Of a stretch of 64,000 nucleotides of DNA, positions 1 to 10,592 are shown in pieces. Source of the DNA: Gongronella butleri (Eukaryota; Mucoromycota; Mucoromycetes; Mucorales; Cunninghamellaceae); assembly GCA_025201375.1 (NCBI GenBank), contig JAIWZP010000009.1, forward strand, positions 310,001 through 374,000. Reading direction: 5' to 3'. A program made the translations under genes and the position numbers. Numbering within the stretch: the stretch's first letter is position 1; each line of letters opens with the position of its first letter. A model generated the notes under the pieces. It saw nothing but the letters and a program-made list of their open reading frames with translations. It did not search any database and was not told where the DNA came from.

Positions 1-1
1 G

Positions 2-370
2 ATGGCGCCCAATCCATTGCGGCGTCGTCGACGGGCCTCGGCCACCGCTCAAAAACAAGAAACAATGGCTTCGGCATCGCCATCGTCCCCGACCGCCGCA
101 TCGCTTTCGTCCTACGACGACGCGTCCACCCCGCCGTCGCCTGCCTCGTCGTCCACCACCTCATCATCGCCCAACATTGGGCCAAAGCCGCGTTGGAAGG
201 ATGCAGAACGCATAGACCTGTTCAGAGCCATTGTCAAGGAAAAACGCCTGGACGACATGACCTCTATTGCCTGGGATCGCATCGCTGCCGCCGTTGGTCG
301 CGCGAAAAAGGCTTGCAAAGATCAATGGCGCCGCGAGGTCCTGCCCACACTCCTCAACAATATGAAATGA
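2..370 (+). CDS. Myb/SANT-like DNA-binding protein, 3' part or complete small protein
   Basis: The open frame runs from the window edge and ends with TGA at 370, giving up to 122 residues. Residues about 22-60 are Ser/Thr/Ala/Pro-rich and probably disordered. The C-terminal 60 residues look like one Myb/SANT helix-turn-helix: a Trp in KPRWKDAER, a second Trp in IAWDRIAAAVGR, and a third in CKDQWRRE, with the usual spacing of helix-anchoring aromatics. Such domains bind DNA or histone tails. An internal ATG at 65, in better context, would give a 101-residue protein; the first ATG at base 2 could instead be internal to a longer gene cut by the window. Domain call is by motif only. Confidence 0.55.
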   Translation: MAPNPLRRRRRASATAQKQETMASASPSSPTAASLSSYDDASTPPSPASSSTTSSSPNIGPKPRWKDAERIDLFRAIVKEKRLDDMTSIAWDRIAAAVGRAKKACKDQWRREVLPTLLNNMK

Positions 371-745
371 TCACCTTTTTTTTCCCACTTTTTTCTCATT
401 TTTCCTTTTTTTTTTTTTGGTTTTTTTACTTGCTACGGGCCCCCTATGGCTTCTTTTTATTTTCATTGTCTATATGTTTTAACCCCCTCTCCCCCGGCAT
501 GACCTCTTTATTTTTTTTTCTCTCTGTTTCTTCACGGTGTCACTCGCGGGCGCTGCACACGCCGATCCCCTCGCCTTTATCTCCGCCTTGACGTTATGCA
601 TTTTTGGTCCCTCTTTTTTTTTTATCATTTTGACAACCTTTTCATGTCTCATGATTTATTGTGTTGCCCTTTTATACAAAAATATGCCCTCCAAGTAATG
701 AATAAATGCAAAATTCTCATATTTTTCAATGACAACAAGACAACA
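371..745. other. Intergenic spacer between convergent genes
   Basis: T-rich and C/T-rich sequence with no supported gene. It presumably carries the 3' ends of the Myb-like gene and of the convergent cystathionine beta-synthase-like gene. Confidence 0.5.
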
Positions 746-1494
746 TCACAAGCCTTGGCGCCGGTGGAGGAAGCTAATCAGGTCATACTTTGTCGCGACA
801 CCCAGGCACCACTTGCGCGCCACATCCGTCACGACGGCAAACGAATTATGCTCGAAAAACTTGGCTAAATCAATGAAACATGGGTGAGAACAATAAAATG
901 TCGGCTTGAAGCGAGGCAAAGCAAGCTCAAAGGAGGCGTCAATTGGCGCGCGCGCGCGCACTGTCAGATGAACATCGCCATTGGCCCCCCTGCATGAGTC
1001 TGCAGTAGCACAAAAAAATAACGAAAAAAAGGACAAAAAAGACACAAAGAGACGCGCTTTTTTTTTGTTTCCTCGCTGTTGGTCTCTCTCTTTCTCTCTT
1101 ACCAAGGTCAGCCAGGCTGGTATCGGGTGTGATGACCTGGTAGGCGGATTTTTGCTTGCGAAAAGAGAACATGCAGGTGTCGATGGGCTGGTCGAGTTGC
1201 ACGTCGCCATGATCGACGTGGGCCTGCAGCGATGCGAGTGACACGTAGCCAACGAGTTTCTTGTTGTCAGCGTGGACAACAGGCAATTGCGAAAATTCAC
1301 GCTCCAGCATCAAGTCCAATGCGCGCGACACGGTCGTTGCGGGCGTCACTGTGATCGCCACAGGCAATTGCAAGTCCTCGACGCTCGCCTAAAAAGAACA
1401 ATGAGAAGTCATAAAAAAAGGGAGATGCTCATCAGTAAGGAGAAATCAAAAAGCACGTTGATTGGGAGGGAACCCCAATGGGCTCATTTTTGCC

Positions 1495-1531
<37 letters not shown>

Positions 1532-2807
1532 CGCGATAGCGATTGAAGGTGGCATACTCAAGCTCCTTGACCATGATGTCGTCGGCAAGATCGTTTTCAA
1601 AGAGCCAATCATCGCTCAGCAGGGTGCTTGTGAATTGGTCGGCACGGTCACCGAGGATCACAGCTGCGCGGTATTCGTGTGTCGAATGGTTCTCAGGTGG
1701 ATGTTGCTCAAAGTATTGGACGGCGCCCGCCATGACCGCGCCACTCGATGGGCCGCAAAGCACACCCTGGTCACGGATTAGGCGACGCGCAGTCGAATAC
1801 GCCGCCTTATCCGACACTTGCACCCACGCGTCAGCAACAGACGCGTCAAATCTCGGTGGGACCACGTGGCTCCCCAGATCCTCCACACGCCAATCCGCCT
1901 TTAAGCTGTGCTCCCGTCCGCCACTCAACACGGAATGCTGCGGCTCCACGCCAATCACCTGAATTGAAATAAAAATAAGAGGACAAGGTGAAAATGCGTT
2001 TTTTTTTTTTTGGAGAAAACGACAGGATATACCTTTATATCTGGACAATGTGCCTTTAGTGCGCGTGACAGATGGGTGATGGTGGTGCCCGAGGCAACGC
2101 CGACGAACAAAAAGTCCAATTGGCCCTGTGTCTGATCCATGATCTCTTGTGCAAGTGTAGCGTACGGGTCTGTGGGTAACGACGCCGTGTCGAGCACAAT
2201 CACCTGCGCCGGATCGTGCTGAAGTTGCTCAGCGAGCCGCTGCGCGACCGATTGCGCGCTCTCGGGCGCCTCGGGCTGCACCTTGTTGGGCACACGCACA
2301 ATCTCCACACCCAGTGCTTTGAGCAATGCCACGCGGTCCGCAGATGTGCGCTCAGGCAAGATGCAAATCACACGATACGCGTGCCGCGCACCAAGTGTCG
2401 CAACAGACACGCCAAAATCACCCGTCGAAGGAACAATCAATGTCTTTTGACGTGACGCGTGCACACCCGCCACCTTGTCCTGCGCGTCCAGCTCTTTTTA
2501 AAGAAGTATATAACCGCGTCAATATCCTCTTTAAGTGTTTTTTTTTCTTTTTTTTTTTCTTTTCATTCACCCTTCAACACTTGCAGCGCCACGCGGTCCT
2601 TGAGACTTCCACCAGGATTCACATACTCGAGCTTGGCAAGGATATCCACTAAGTAAAAACGCCCGTCAGACCCCCCCCCATTTTTGCTCATTTTTCCTTA
2701 TGTTTGTCGCTTTTACCATTGTTGTGCGCACCTGCGCGTATCATTGGCGTCGACCCGACACCAACATAAAGCGAATCCGACAGTGGTGGCGCGCTACGAA
2801 CACTCAT
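746..2807 (-). CDS. Cystathionine beta-synthase-like PLP protein with a CBS-domain tail
   Basis: Six exons join in frame: 2807-2732, 2648-2571, 2493-2033, 1958-1530, 1388-1103 and 864-746, for 482 residues. The fold-type II PLP region starts near VGVGSTPMIR and has the Schiff-base lysine in PGGSLKDR (about residue 42). It continues through ICILPERTSADRV and CGPSSGA. The C-terminal third has CBS-type regulatory repeats (VTPATTVSRALDLMLE and LPVVHADNKKLVGYVSL). It lacks the N-terminal haem-binding extension of animal CBS and is close to the yeast length. Canonical enzymes condense serine and homocysteine to cystathionine. However, two PLP-binding loops are not canonical: the SGNTG loop reads STGDFG and the GTGGT phosphate loop reads ASGTT. 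Activity is therefore uncertain; it may be a divergent or inactive paralogue. Confidence 0.85.
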
Positions 2808-3070
2808 TGAGAAAAAAGATATGAAAAGAAAGCGGGAAGAAGAGAAATGTGCATGAAACAAAACGTTGGAGCTCGCCCGCCCTTTTATGGCAATGGATAC
2901 TTCGCTTGGGCCCCTCGCCCCTCATCTACAACCAACATTTTCCGAGAATCGTTCAATTTTGGCTATTTATTGTGTGCTCTGGAACAGAAAAAGGGGAATT
3001 GATCATGTAAAAGGCGCAAATAAGCAGCCAAAACCAAAAAGCTGTATGAAGACCAAGGCTGCGATGCAAT

Positions 3071-3610
3071 TTAGATGTTCAACTTGGTGTGGCGCCAGTT
3101 GCGACGCTTGGCGTTCCAGCTTGAAAGAGAAAAAAAGGAAAAGCAACCGGTCAGTCATCCTGCAAAAATAAAAAGGGCGCATCATTCATAGACTTACCGG
3201 ATCTTGGTGTCAGACTTGAGGCGGAACCAGTGGGGCAAAGGGCGGTTTTGCTTAGCGGCCTTGCCGAGCTTGACCTTGGTGATGAAAGACTTCTTGGAAG
3301 ACTGGTTGAAAAGAAAAAGAAATCAAGGATGTGAGTTATATCGTTGCTGTGTGTCGAGTGCATGCGGCGAGCAAGCGTCAAAAGAAGAGCATAGCGACAG
3401 AATGAACAGGCAGCGCAAGTGCTCAAGGAATGAACGGGCCATTATATCAACGCCCATCGCATCCATCCATCCTCATCCTTGGGCAAAACCTGCATCCATC
3501 CGTGTATTGCATCGTTCATCCGGTCGCCATGCTCTTTTAAAACGCATCGCGTGATCTAATTGCTGCCGAAAGTCGCTGTAGAGAGGTCTGAGTGTGCGTG
3601 TACGTACCAT
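3071..3610 (-). CDS. RPL39: 60S ribosomal protein eL39
   Basis: Three exons give exactly 51 residues, the normal eL39 length. Exon 1 is only the start codon (3610-3608), followed directly by a GTACGT donor. Exon 2 is 3301-3198 and exon 3 is 3119-3071. The protein is basic and has the family signature: [18 protein letters not shown] in the first half, [14 protein letters not shown] in the middle and [13 protein letters not shown] at the end. eL39 lines the exit tunnel of the large ribosomal subunit. The first intron of about 306 bases is long for this window and could hold regulatory sequence. The three-nucleotide first exon means ordinary ORF calling would miss the true start. Confidence 0.93.
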
Positions 3611-5590
3611 CGCTTCAAGTATAAAGATGAAAAGAAAGAGGAAGAACAAGAAAGCAAAAAAGGCGGCACAAAAAAGCCCTTTATTTTTTGGCCAGATGGT
3701 CCGGGAGCTCCGCCCAGCCTCCCTCGCTTCTCGCACGCCGGACACTTTCAAACCCAGCTCATCTCGGATTGGCCCAAAGCTGTCCACCACCCAAAATGCC
3801 ATTTCGAAATGCCCACCTCACCCGCCGCAGGCCCCCGAAGAACCTAGTACACTAGTTCCTAACCCAGCCTGCATCCACAGAGCATGTATTGAGTGAACAC
3901 ATGCAAGGAAAGAGTGCCTGGCATATACCGATTGGTATATACTTTCTTGTTTTTTTTCGTATTTTGTGCATCACGCGTGGCAGTGACTAGTTTCCCCCCC
4001 CCCGGTGACGCGTGCTACAGAAAGAGGACGCGTCCAGCTTCCATTTGACCCCTGGGTCGCGCCAAAGCGCCGCGTGGTTCGCAACCAAGCACCATTTTCA
4101 AAAATCGTCAAAAATCACGGGTGCACCTGACAAGGTTGTGCCCATTTGTGGGCATTTTTGTGCGATTAGCGGCATGTTTCCCATCCTTTTGGTCGCGTCG
4201 CTCACGGTGTTCGCTTGTGCATCCCTCCCCCTCTCTATTTATTCTTTTCGGCCTTTCCTTTTTTTTATTCTCTCTCTTCTCCACTTTTCTGCCTTTTTTT
4301 TATTGTTCTTTTTATTTTTAACCGTTTGACCACCTGCTTGTGGTAAGCCATATTGACACGTCTCTGCCAGACCCGGTCACTAACATTTAAATAAAGGTCT
4401 TATTATATTATATATTTCAAAAAGGATAATACTCCAAAAACCCGCCTTTTCGACTTCCCCTATATCAGCACCCCTTGGAAATTTTTACATTTTGAAAAAG
4501 GTGGTCGGATCGCCACGAAACGTTACCAACACCTCATTTGCGGTGACCGCGCCGTACTTTGGCGGGGCACGACCACCGGTCAAACAACACAATGTCCGGG
4601 AAATCGCATTTGAAAGCGAAAGAACGCTTATTTTCGTCCATTGTGGCACTCGGTGAGAAACGCGTGCCTTGGCCTCAAAGACGCATCGTTGTGAAGCGGC
4701 CCGCGGCGCGCATTTCTGGATGTCCGTGATCACGAAAACAAGCGTGAAGCGCGTGGTGCGCGACGCGTTTATGTTGCACTGATTTTGCCACTTTTTCAAA
4801 GCGCCGCCACATGAACCTTTTCTAATGGTTGCCGTCCATCCGCTAGTTAAATATACGCACCCGGTGATGGACTTCAGGATGAATCAAACTAGGCGGCACA
4901 GCGATGCGTTGTCGATCCGCAGCACGCTTTTGAAAATGATATGCCCAGTGGATGAAAATCCGATTTTCTCGGCGTTCAGCGATCCAAGTTTCCTTTAGTT
5001 TGGTGCATAGCACTTCAGCCCTTTGGTAATTGTCGCTGGCTAAGTTTGGCGCGAATCGGAGGAACTTGATTTTTTTCCTCCGTTTTTTTTCAACGCGTCG
5101 CGCCACCAACGGCCGATTTCGATTTCCTAATCCGATCGGCGTGAAAATTGAACACAACCTGCAATGCACCATAAAATGACGCTTCGTGATGAATTTGGCG
5201 TCGGTGGATCGCGTCTCAATAGGCATAAATGATCAGAAACGGCTAATTTTAGAAAACACAATCGTTTCAGAAAAGATGTGGCCCGAGTTGCTTTATGATA
5301 CGTAGGCTCTGTTCATGTGCTCTTTTTGTCCATCTGTTGTCCACGGTTACTGTAGTTGGTTGATTATTAGCTCTCAAATCCAAAATCGAAAAACATGGTC
5401 TTTCAAATGACCCCAAATTTGCACACAAAACGCGCTGCATGAAGAGACCTATCAATGATTGTGACGCGTTTACCTTATTATATCGCGGTTCACGCCGCTT
5501 TTTGTGCAACTCATGAGTAGAGGATGGGTCATTGCTTTATTGTATTGGTAAAAAAATAATTGAATAGGTGGGAGCGACGGGGGATGGCGT
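3611..5590. other. Gene-poor spacer
   Basis: No frame here shows recognisable domains or clean exon structure; the ORFs of 60-130 codons look accidental. There is a short palindrome (ATATACC-gatt-GGTATAT) near 3925-3942, a CT-rich stretch at 4195-4330 and AT-rich sequence from 4380. From about 4480 the sequence looks like decayed, non-coding material. Confidence 0.45.
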
Positions 5591-8500
5591 TCAGTGTTTT
5601 GTGCGCTGGTGAGCGAGCCAGGACGTGGGGTATGGGCGCCCGCCCACCAAGTCTCGGCGGCCGTGGCGCGACAGATCAAACCAGGCTGACATCATCAATT
5701 GCTGTTCGCGGCGCGCTTGTAACCTGCTCTCAAACAGTTGTTTCTAAGAAGAAGAAAAATGTCAGTTGGGGAAGCGCAATGAACATCCGCGCGCAAATTT
5801 GCCTCTTTTTTACTTTTCCCCAAACTTACCTTGAGCCTCTCGATCTCTTCGTCGCGCAGAGACACCTCTGACTTTAGCGAGGTGACGGCCTCGTCGTAAT
5901 TGCCGGTGTTATTGGTGGCATTAGACTTTAGCATCTGGTCTTGCTGCTTGATGAACTGGGAAAAAAAAAAAAAGAAAAATCATGTGAGGAACTGATGCGC
6001 CAAGAGCTGAAAATAAGCACGCCATTACCTCGCGATATTTGTTCAGCTTGAGCTTGAGTTCTTGTAGCTGTTCGTGCTGCTGGATGGATTGCTGTTGCAA
6101 TGTTGCATAGTGCTGCTTGACGGTGTCGTCATCCTTGGCCTCAAACACAGCGAGCGACGCCTTCATTTCACTAGAAATACCAAGAATAGAGGGTGAGAAT
6201 GCGCCATGTTTTTTGACTCCCTCCACGAATTGTGTTTTTACCTGTACAAATGCTCCTTTTCGAGCAAAATCTCCTTTTGGTCCTCGTTTTGGCGATGGAG
6301 TCTGTCCTTTTCGACGAGCAGCTTGTTGATGTCCTGCAATTGCTTCTGGACCTGGCGCTCGAGGCTGGCAGAATGGTCAACCATGTCCTTGAATTGCGCC
6401 TTGAAGGCATCGATGTCTGCGCCGCCTTGCAACTGGTCAATGGCGGCCTGCGAGAAGGACGATGCGGTCGCGGTGGCATTATTGGCGGATGGTGCGTGGG
6501 TGGCATGATCGATGCGGTCCTGCAGTTCGGCAACTTCGGCGCGCAGCTGTTTTCCCTCCTTTTCGAGGTCGAGGATGCGCAGCCGAAGGGCCATGGTGTT
6601 CTGCGAGTCGTCGAGGAGCGCGTCCGAGATGCCCTGGCGCACGCGCGCCATGTCGCTCTGCAAAATATCGCGCTCTTGCGACACTTCCAAGTAATTCTTC
6701 TCGAATTGCTCCTTGAGTCGATTCGCATCCTCCAAAAGATGCTGCAGCACCATCGCCTTGTCGCTCTTCTCGCCGTCGCTGCCACCCTTTTCTTGCAGCG
6801 TGCGCAGTTCGCGCTCAAGACGCCGCTTGGACCGTTTCAGCTCCGTCACATTCGTCTCCTTGAGCGATTCCTCGAGCGATCCCTCCAATTCAACATCATC
6901 CTCGTCGTCTTCATCCACGTCCATGTCGTCTGCACCAAATGCCGAGCGACCCACACCTGAGCGACCCAAAAATAAAAAAAATTGGTATGAATTGGCCATG
7001 AAAATGAGCGTGCAATTTCCTTTCTTTTTTCGCTTACCGAGCTGCGCCTCTTGGAGGCTGTCCTCAAGCGTGTGGATGCGGTCGGTGTCGCGCGCGCGAT
7101 CGACTTCCAAAAGATCGATCTTCTTGGACAATTGCTGCATTTCGTACTCCATCTTGTTCTTTTCGCGGATGAGCTCGTTGTTTTTCGTCTCGAGCATGGT
7201 GACCTGGTCCTTGTACGAATCCATGAGGGTTTTGAACGCGAGCACCTTGCGATACTCGTTCTCAATCTGCTGGTTGCGCTCCATCATGCCGTGATTCTGC
7301 TCCTCAAGGCTCTTGACCTGCCGCTTGAGGTCTGCGTTGTCCTCCATCTTTTTGCGGAACTTTTCAATCACGTTCTCCGCCTTTTGCAGCTTCTCCGCCA
7401 CGTGACGGTACTCGTCCAATTGGTCCTTTAGCTGCGACGCGTCTTCAACCTCCTTTTTCAGCTCCTGGCCCTGTAAAAAAAAAAAAAAAAAAAAACCGCG
7501 TGAGAAACATCTCAGGGCATTGTGTACAATACCATGTTCGTTTCTTACCTTGCGCGTCAGATCTTCAATGGTGATACTCTGTTGCTCCAAGAGCATCTCA
7601 CACTCTTGGCGTCGATCTTCGCTCTTTTCTCTGTAAGAAGCATGTAAAGTGAGTGTCAATGGGCGGATTGTCATTTTTTTTTTTGGGAGGCGAGAACGTA
7701 CAGGTCCTTTTTCAAGTGGGCGAGCTCGGTGCGCATGATGATGTCGGAGATGCCAGTCTCGTTGGCGCGCGTGACAGCCTTGTCCATTTCCTGGAGGCGT
7801 AGCTGCAAGTCGCCCTTTTCATTCTCGAGCTCGTCGTATTTGAAGCGCAATTGTGCGTGTTCCTCGATCAATTTGCGGTGCGCCGTCTCGAGCTCTTCCT
7901 TTTCCATGTTGAGGCGCGCAAGGTCGTTTTGATTCGTGCGATACGCGGCGTCGCTACAAAACAAAAAAAAAAAAAAAAAAAAAAAACAGAAAAAAATGGC
8001 AAAATGAGACGCGTTCGCATTTTCCATTTCTCTCATTGGGAGGAACTTACTCGGCAAACGAAGAGCGCGGGGTATAATCGGTGGTGCCTGCGACGAGCGG
8101 CGACGCGGTGGACGCGCCGTGGCCCGTGGTGGCGGAGCGGATGTGGTTGATTTCCTCAATGTACAGCATAAAGACGCGTTGGGTCTGCTCGGACAGGCTC
8201 TGGAGGCGCTCGACGACAGCCGCATTGTTCTCGCGCTGCACCGTGATGAATAGCACGAGCTGGCACAGCTTGAAGATCTCCTGGCGGTTCGCGTCCTTGG
8301 CAATTGCCGTCAAATCCACCTGCGGCATCTTTTCAAACGGCACACCGAGAATATCGTCATAATACCTTGCAATCATCCGGTACATCTTTTTCAAATTCGC
8401 AATCTTCAGCACCCAATTCTCCCCCAGGTCGGCCGTCCGAATCAGCTTGAACCACACCGGATCGCTTTTTAAGAAAAAAATTAAGACGTGGTCAGCGAAC

Positions 8501-8769
8501 ATGTGGCTTTCCTCGCCCTCATTCTTGCTCAGTCGCGCGTCAATGCCTTACATTTCAGCAAGCACCTCGAACAAAAGGATCCCATTGCTCAACTCTTCAA
8601 TGTCGTGGCACTCGTGGCTAATATCAGGGCACGTGTTTATCTAAAAAGCACAAAGGACAGTGAGTCCAAAAATAAAATACAGATGCGACGCTGCATGCCA
8701 TATGTATGTCGCACTTACCCATTCGACAAACGCCTTGGCCTGCACGTCTTGATTCTCGTTGCCAAGCAT
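5591..8769 (-). CDS. Hook-family cargo adaptor for dynein
   Basis: Ten exons join in frame: 8769-8719, 8640-8552, 8464-8051, 7953-7702, 7630-7549, 7470-7038, 6956-6242, 6170-6029, 5955-5830 and 5743-5591, for 818 residues. Residues 1-160 form the N-terminal Hook domain (FVEWINTCPD, then LENWVLKIANLKKMY-like sequence here reading GENWVLKIANLKKMY, then YYDDILGVP). From about residue 180 to 760 the protein is almost all coiled coil rich in E, K, Q and L. It ends with a short C-terminal region (MMSAWFDLSRHG) that in the family binds FTS/FHIP-type cargo factors. Fungal Hook proteins (HookA, Hok1) link early endosomes to dynein-dynactin. Total length is close to animal Hooks. Confidence 0.88.
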
Positions 8770-10092
8770 AACTGCAAATGAAGGGATGAGAAGAAAAAAA
8801 AAAAAGCAAAAAAAAAGAGCGACACGCCCTTTTTTTGCAATCTGCAGCATCGCCCTGGCGGTGCTTGAAAGATCACCTCGGCGTCGCAGGTTACCCCCAC
8901 CCCCCACGCCGGAAGTGACAAAAACGAGAGCTGGCTTTACTGTGCGACGGGGACCAACGGGCTTGAAATTCGAAAAACCACAAAATCGCAAATTTCTCGC
9001 CATCCACTCAATGAACCCCTGGATTTTTTGACACCTAGTCTAAGAAAGACGGGGTCCATGCAACGTTTGGCTCTTTGGCATCACTTTTGGGACATTTGAA
9101 ATATTGGTTCTATCGTAATAAAATCAAGCCTCACCTACCGGTACGAGTTGGACCAATTTTTGACGCGTTCATTTCGCCTCAAGGGACATGCCATCGTTCC
9201 TCTTTTGACCTATCTGTAGCTGTTTCAGCCGCTTTTTCTAGGAAAAATCGAATAAAAATTAAAGATTGGCCAAGCCAATTGCCGTTGACTGCGAGAAACT
9301 AGATATTTTTTCTCAATTTCAACACAACTCACGCAATAGTTACTGTATTCGAACTGTCTGAAACGTGTGCTAGTGAAACGAGATACACTCAAGCCCCATT
9401 TCACCTCAGCCTGTGCTTCCCGATGAACGACTTTTTGACATGACGGACACCGGATCAAAAATTTCACATCCATTTTTCCTGAGAACCACCCAGACGAACC
9501 ACGACGATCATCTTTGATTAAGATGCAGAACTCGTCTCTCTGTCGAATCAACCAAGTTCCACTGCTGTGAGTCAAAAACTGATTACGAAATTCGAGTTTT
9601 TAAAAATTTACCTTTGATCGTCGCCGTCATTCTCTCGAAATCGGTTCAATCGACGCCCGATGATTTTTATTGCAGATTTACCTATTACTGTATCAAGAGG
9701 GGGTCAATGCATACACTGACATGACTCTCAGATGACCTACCGTATGTGTAGGTTGCCAAACGGATTTGGCATTTGTTGTGGGGGCATGATGCATGGAGGG
9801 GACTACAGTACTGTACTGTACAGTACTGTATGATAGGGACATCTCAAAGCGGGGGACTCTCCAGATGCATTTTGACCTGACCAGCTTTTTTTCCAAAATT
9901 CGAAAAAAAAATCATTTCACCATCAAGAATTTACCGGTATTGCAGCGCCGCCCATAATAGGATTTTGCTTCTCTCTTTTCAGAAAAATAATTAAAAACCA
10001 ACAAAGGTCGATCAAGTGGTTCTACTGTACGAGCAACCCGCCGGCGGCATTGCTCAAAATTATGCTGTACGTAACGCGTTTTGTATCATATT
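8770..10092. other. Intergenic region with short repeats
   Basis: No gene is supported. After the Hook promoter (C-rich near 8890-8910) the sequence becomes AT-rich. It contains a piece resembling the dispersed repeat seen near 15.5 and 49.6 kb (CCGATGATTTTTATTGCAGATTTAC near 9658) and a near-perfect palindrome of TACAGTA/TACTGTA units at about 9804-9831. ORFs up to 116 codons here have no coding character. Confidence 0.45.
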
Positions 10093-10282
10093 ACAGAGTT
10101 TCCACTGTTCATTTGCGCGCAGTTGAAAAGTTTTTGCAGGCAAAGAGGATTTGTTCAGCCGCAAATAAAAAATAAATTGCACGCAAATGTTTATCATTGG
10201 CACGCACCGCATCATCAGTCCACGCAAATTCTACTCTCGATGGGCGCCAATTGAATTTTTAGGGCACGCGAATATTTATTTC
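10093..10282 (+). repeat. Left terminal inverted repeat arm
   Basis: Pairs with 12695-12884 on the opposite strand. The inner 41 bases at 10232-10272 are identical to the other arm. Confidence 0.8.
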
Positions 10283-10308
10283 GTACAAAAAAAAAAAAAA
10301 ACTAGAGT

Positions 10309-10473
10309 ATGGCTTCATTCATTGGCGAGGCAGCGGTCAAAGAAAGTGAGACTATCGGATCCACTCCTCACAGTCCTGGCGCGTCACCGTCTTGGCAACC
10401 TCTCGCATCCGCGGTATCAAGTAATCCAGATCACCGGGACGCGATAGACTATGCGTACCAGGTGGTGTCATGA
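10309..10473 (+). CDS. Small ORF inside the inverted-repeat unit, 54 residues
   Basis: ATG at 10309 opens a 54-residue frame rich in S, P and A that ends with TGA at 10473. It starts 26 bases inside the left inverted repeat, after an A-run. I do not recognise it. It may be a captured exon or chance; the composition is host-like (GC-rich codons) and unlike the AT-rich flank, which is the only argument in its favour. Confidence 0.2.
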   Translation: MASFIGEAAVKESETIGSTPHSPGASPSWQPLASAVSSNPDHRDAIDYAYQVVS

Positions 10474-10592
10474 TAACAATACGGTAGATAAAAAAAATGC
10501 AAAGTGCGAGTTCAAAATGTGAAAGAAAAAAAAAGAAGAGAGATTATTAGCGGCTCTTTATTTACTGTAAAAATCCATGCGCCACCACGGCC

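Noticed and set aside
3922..3945. tRNA or hairpin RNA at the ATATACC/GGTATAT palindrome
   Set aside because: The stem is only seven base pairs and nothing around it extends the structure.
4485..5226. Minus-strand frames of 104 and 127 codons
   Set aside because: Composition is irregular, no motifs and no plausible splice partners; treated as non-coding.
6232..6960. 242-codon plus-strand frame opposite the Hook gene
   Set aside because: Antisense shadow of a GC-rich coiled-coil coding region; no domain or splice structure.
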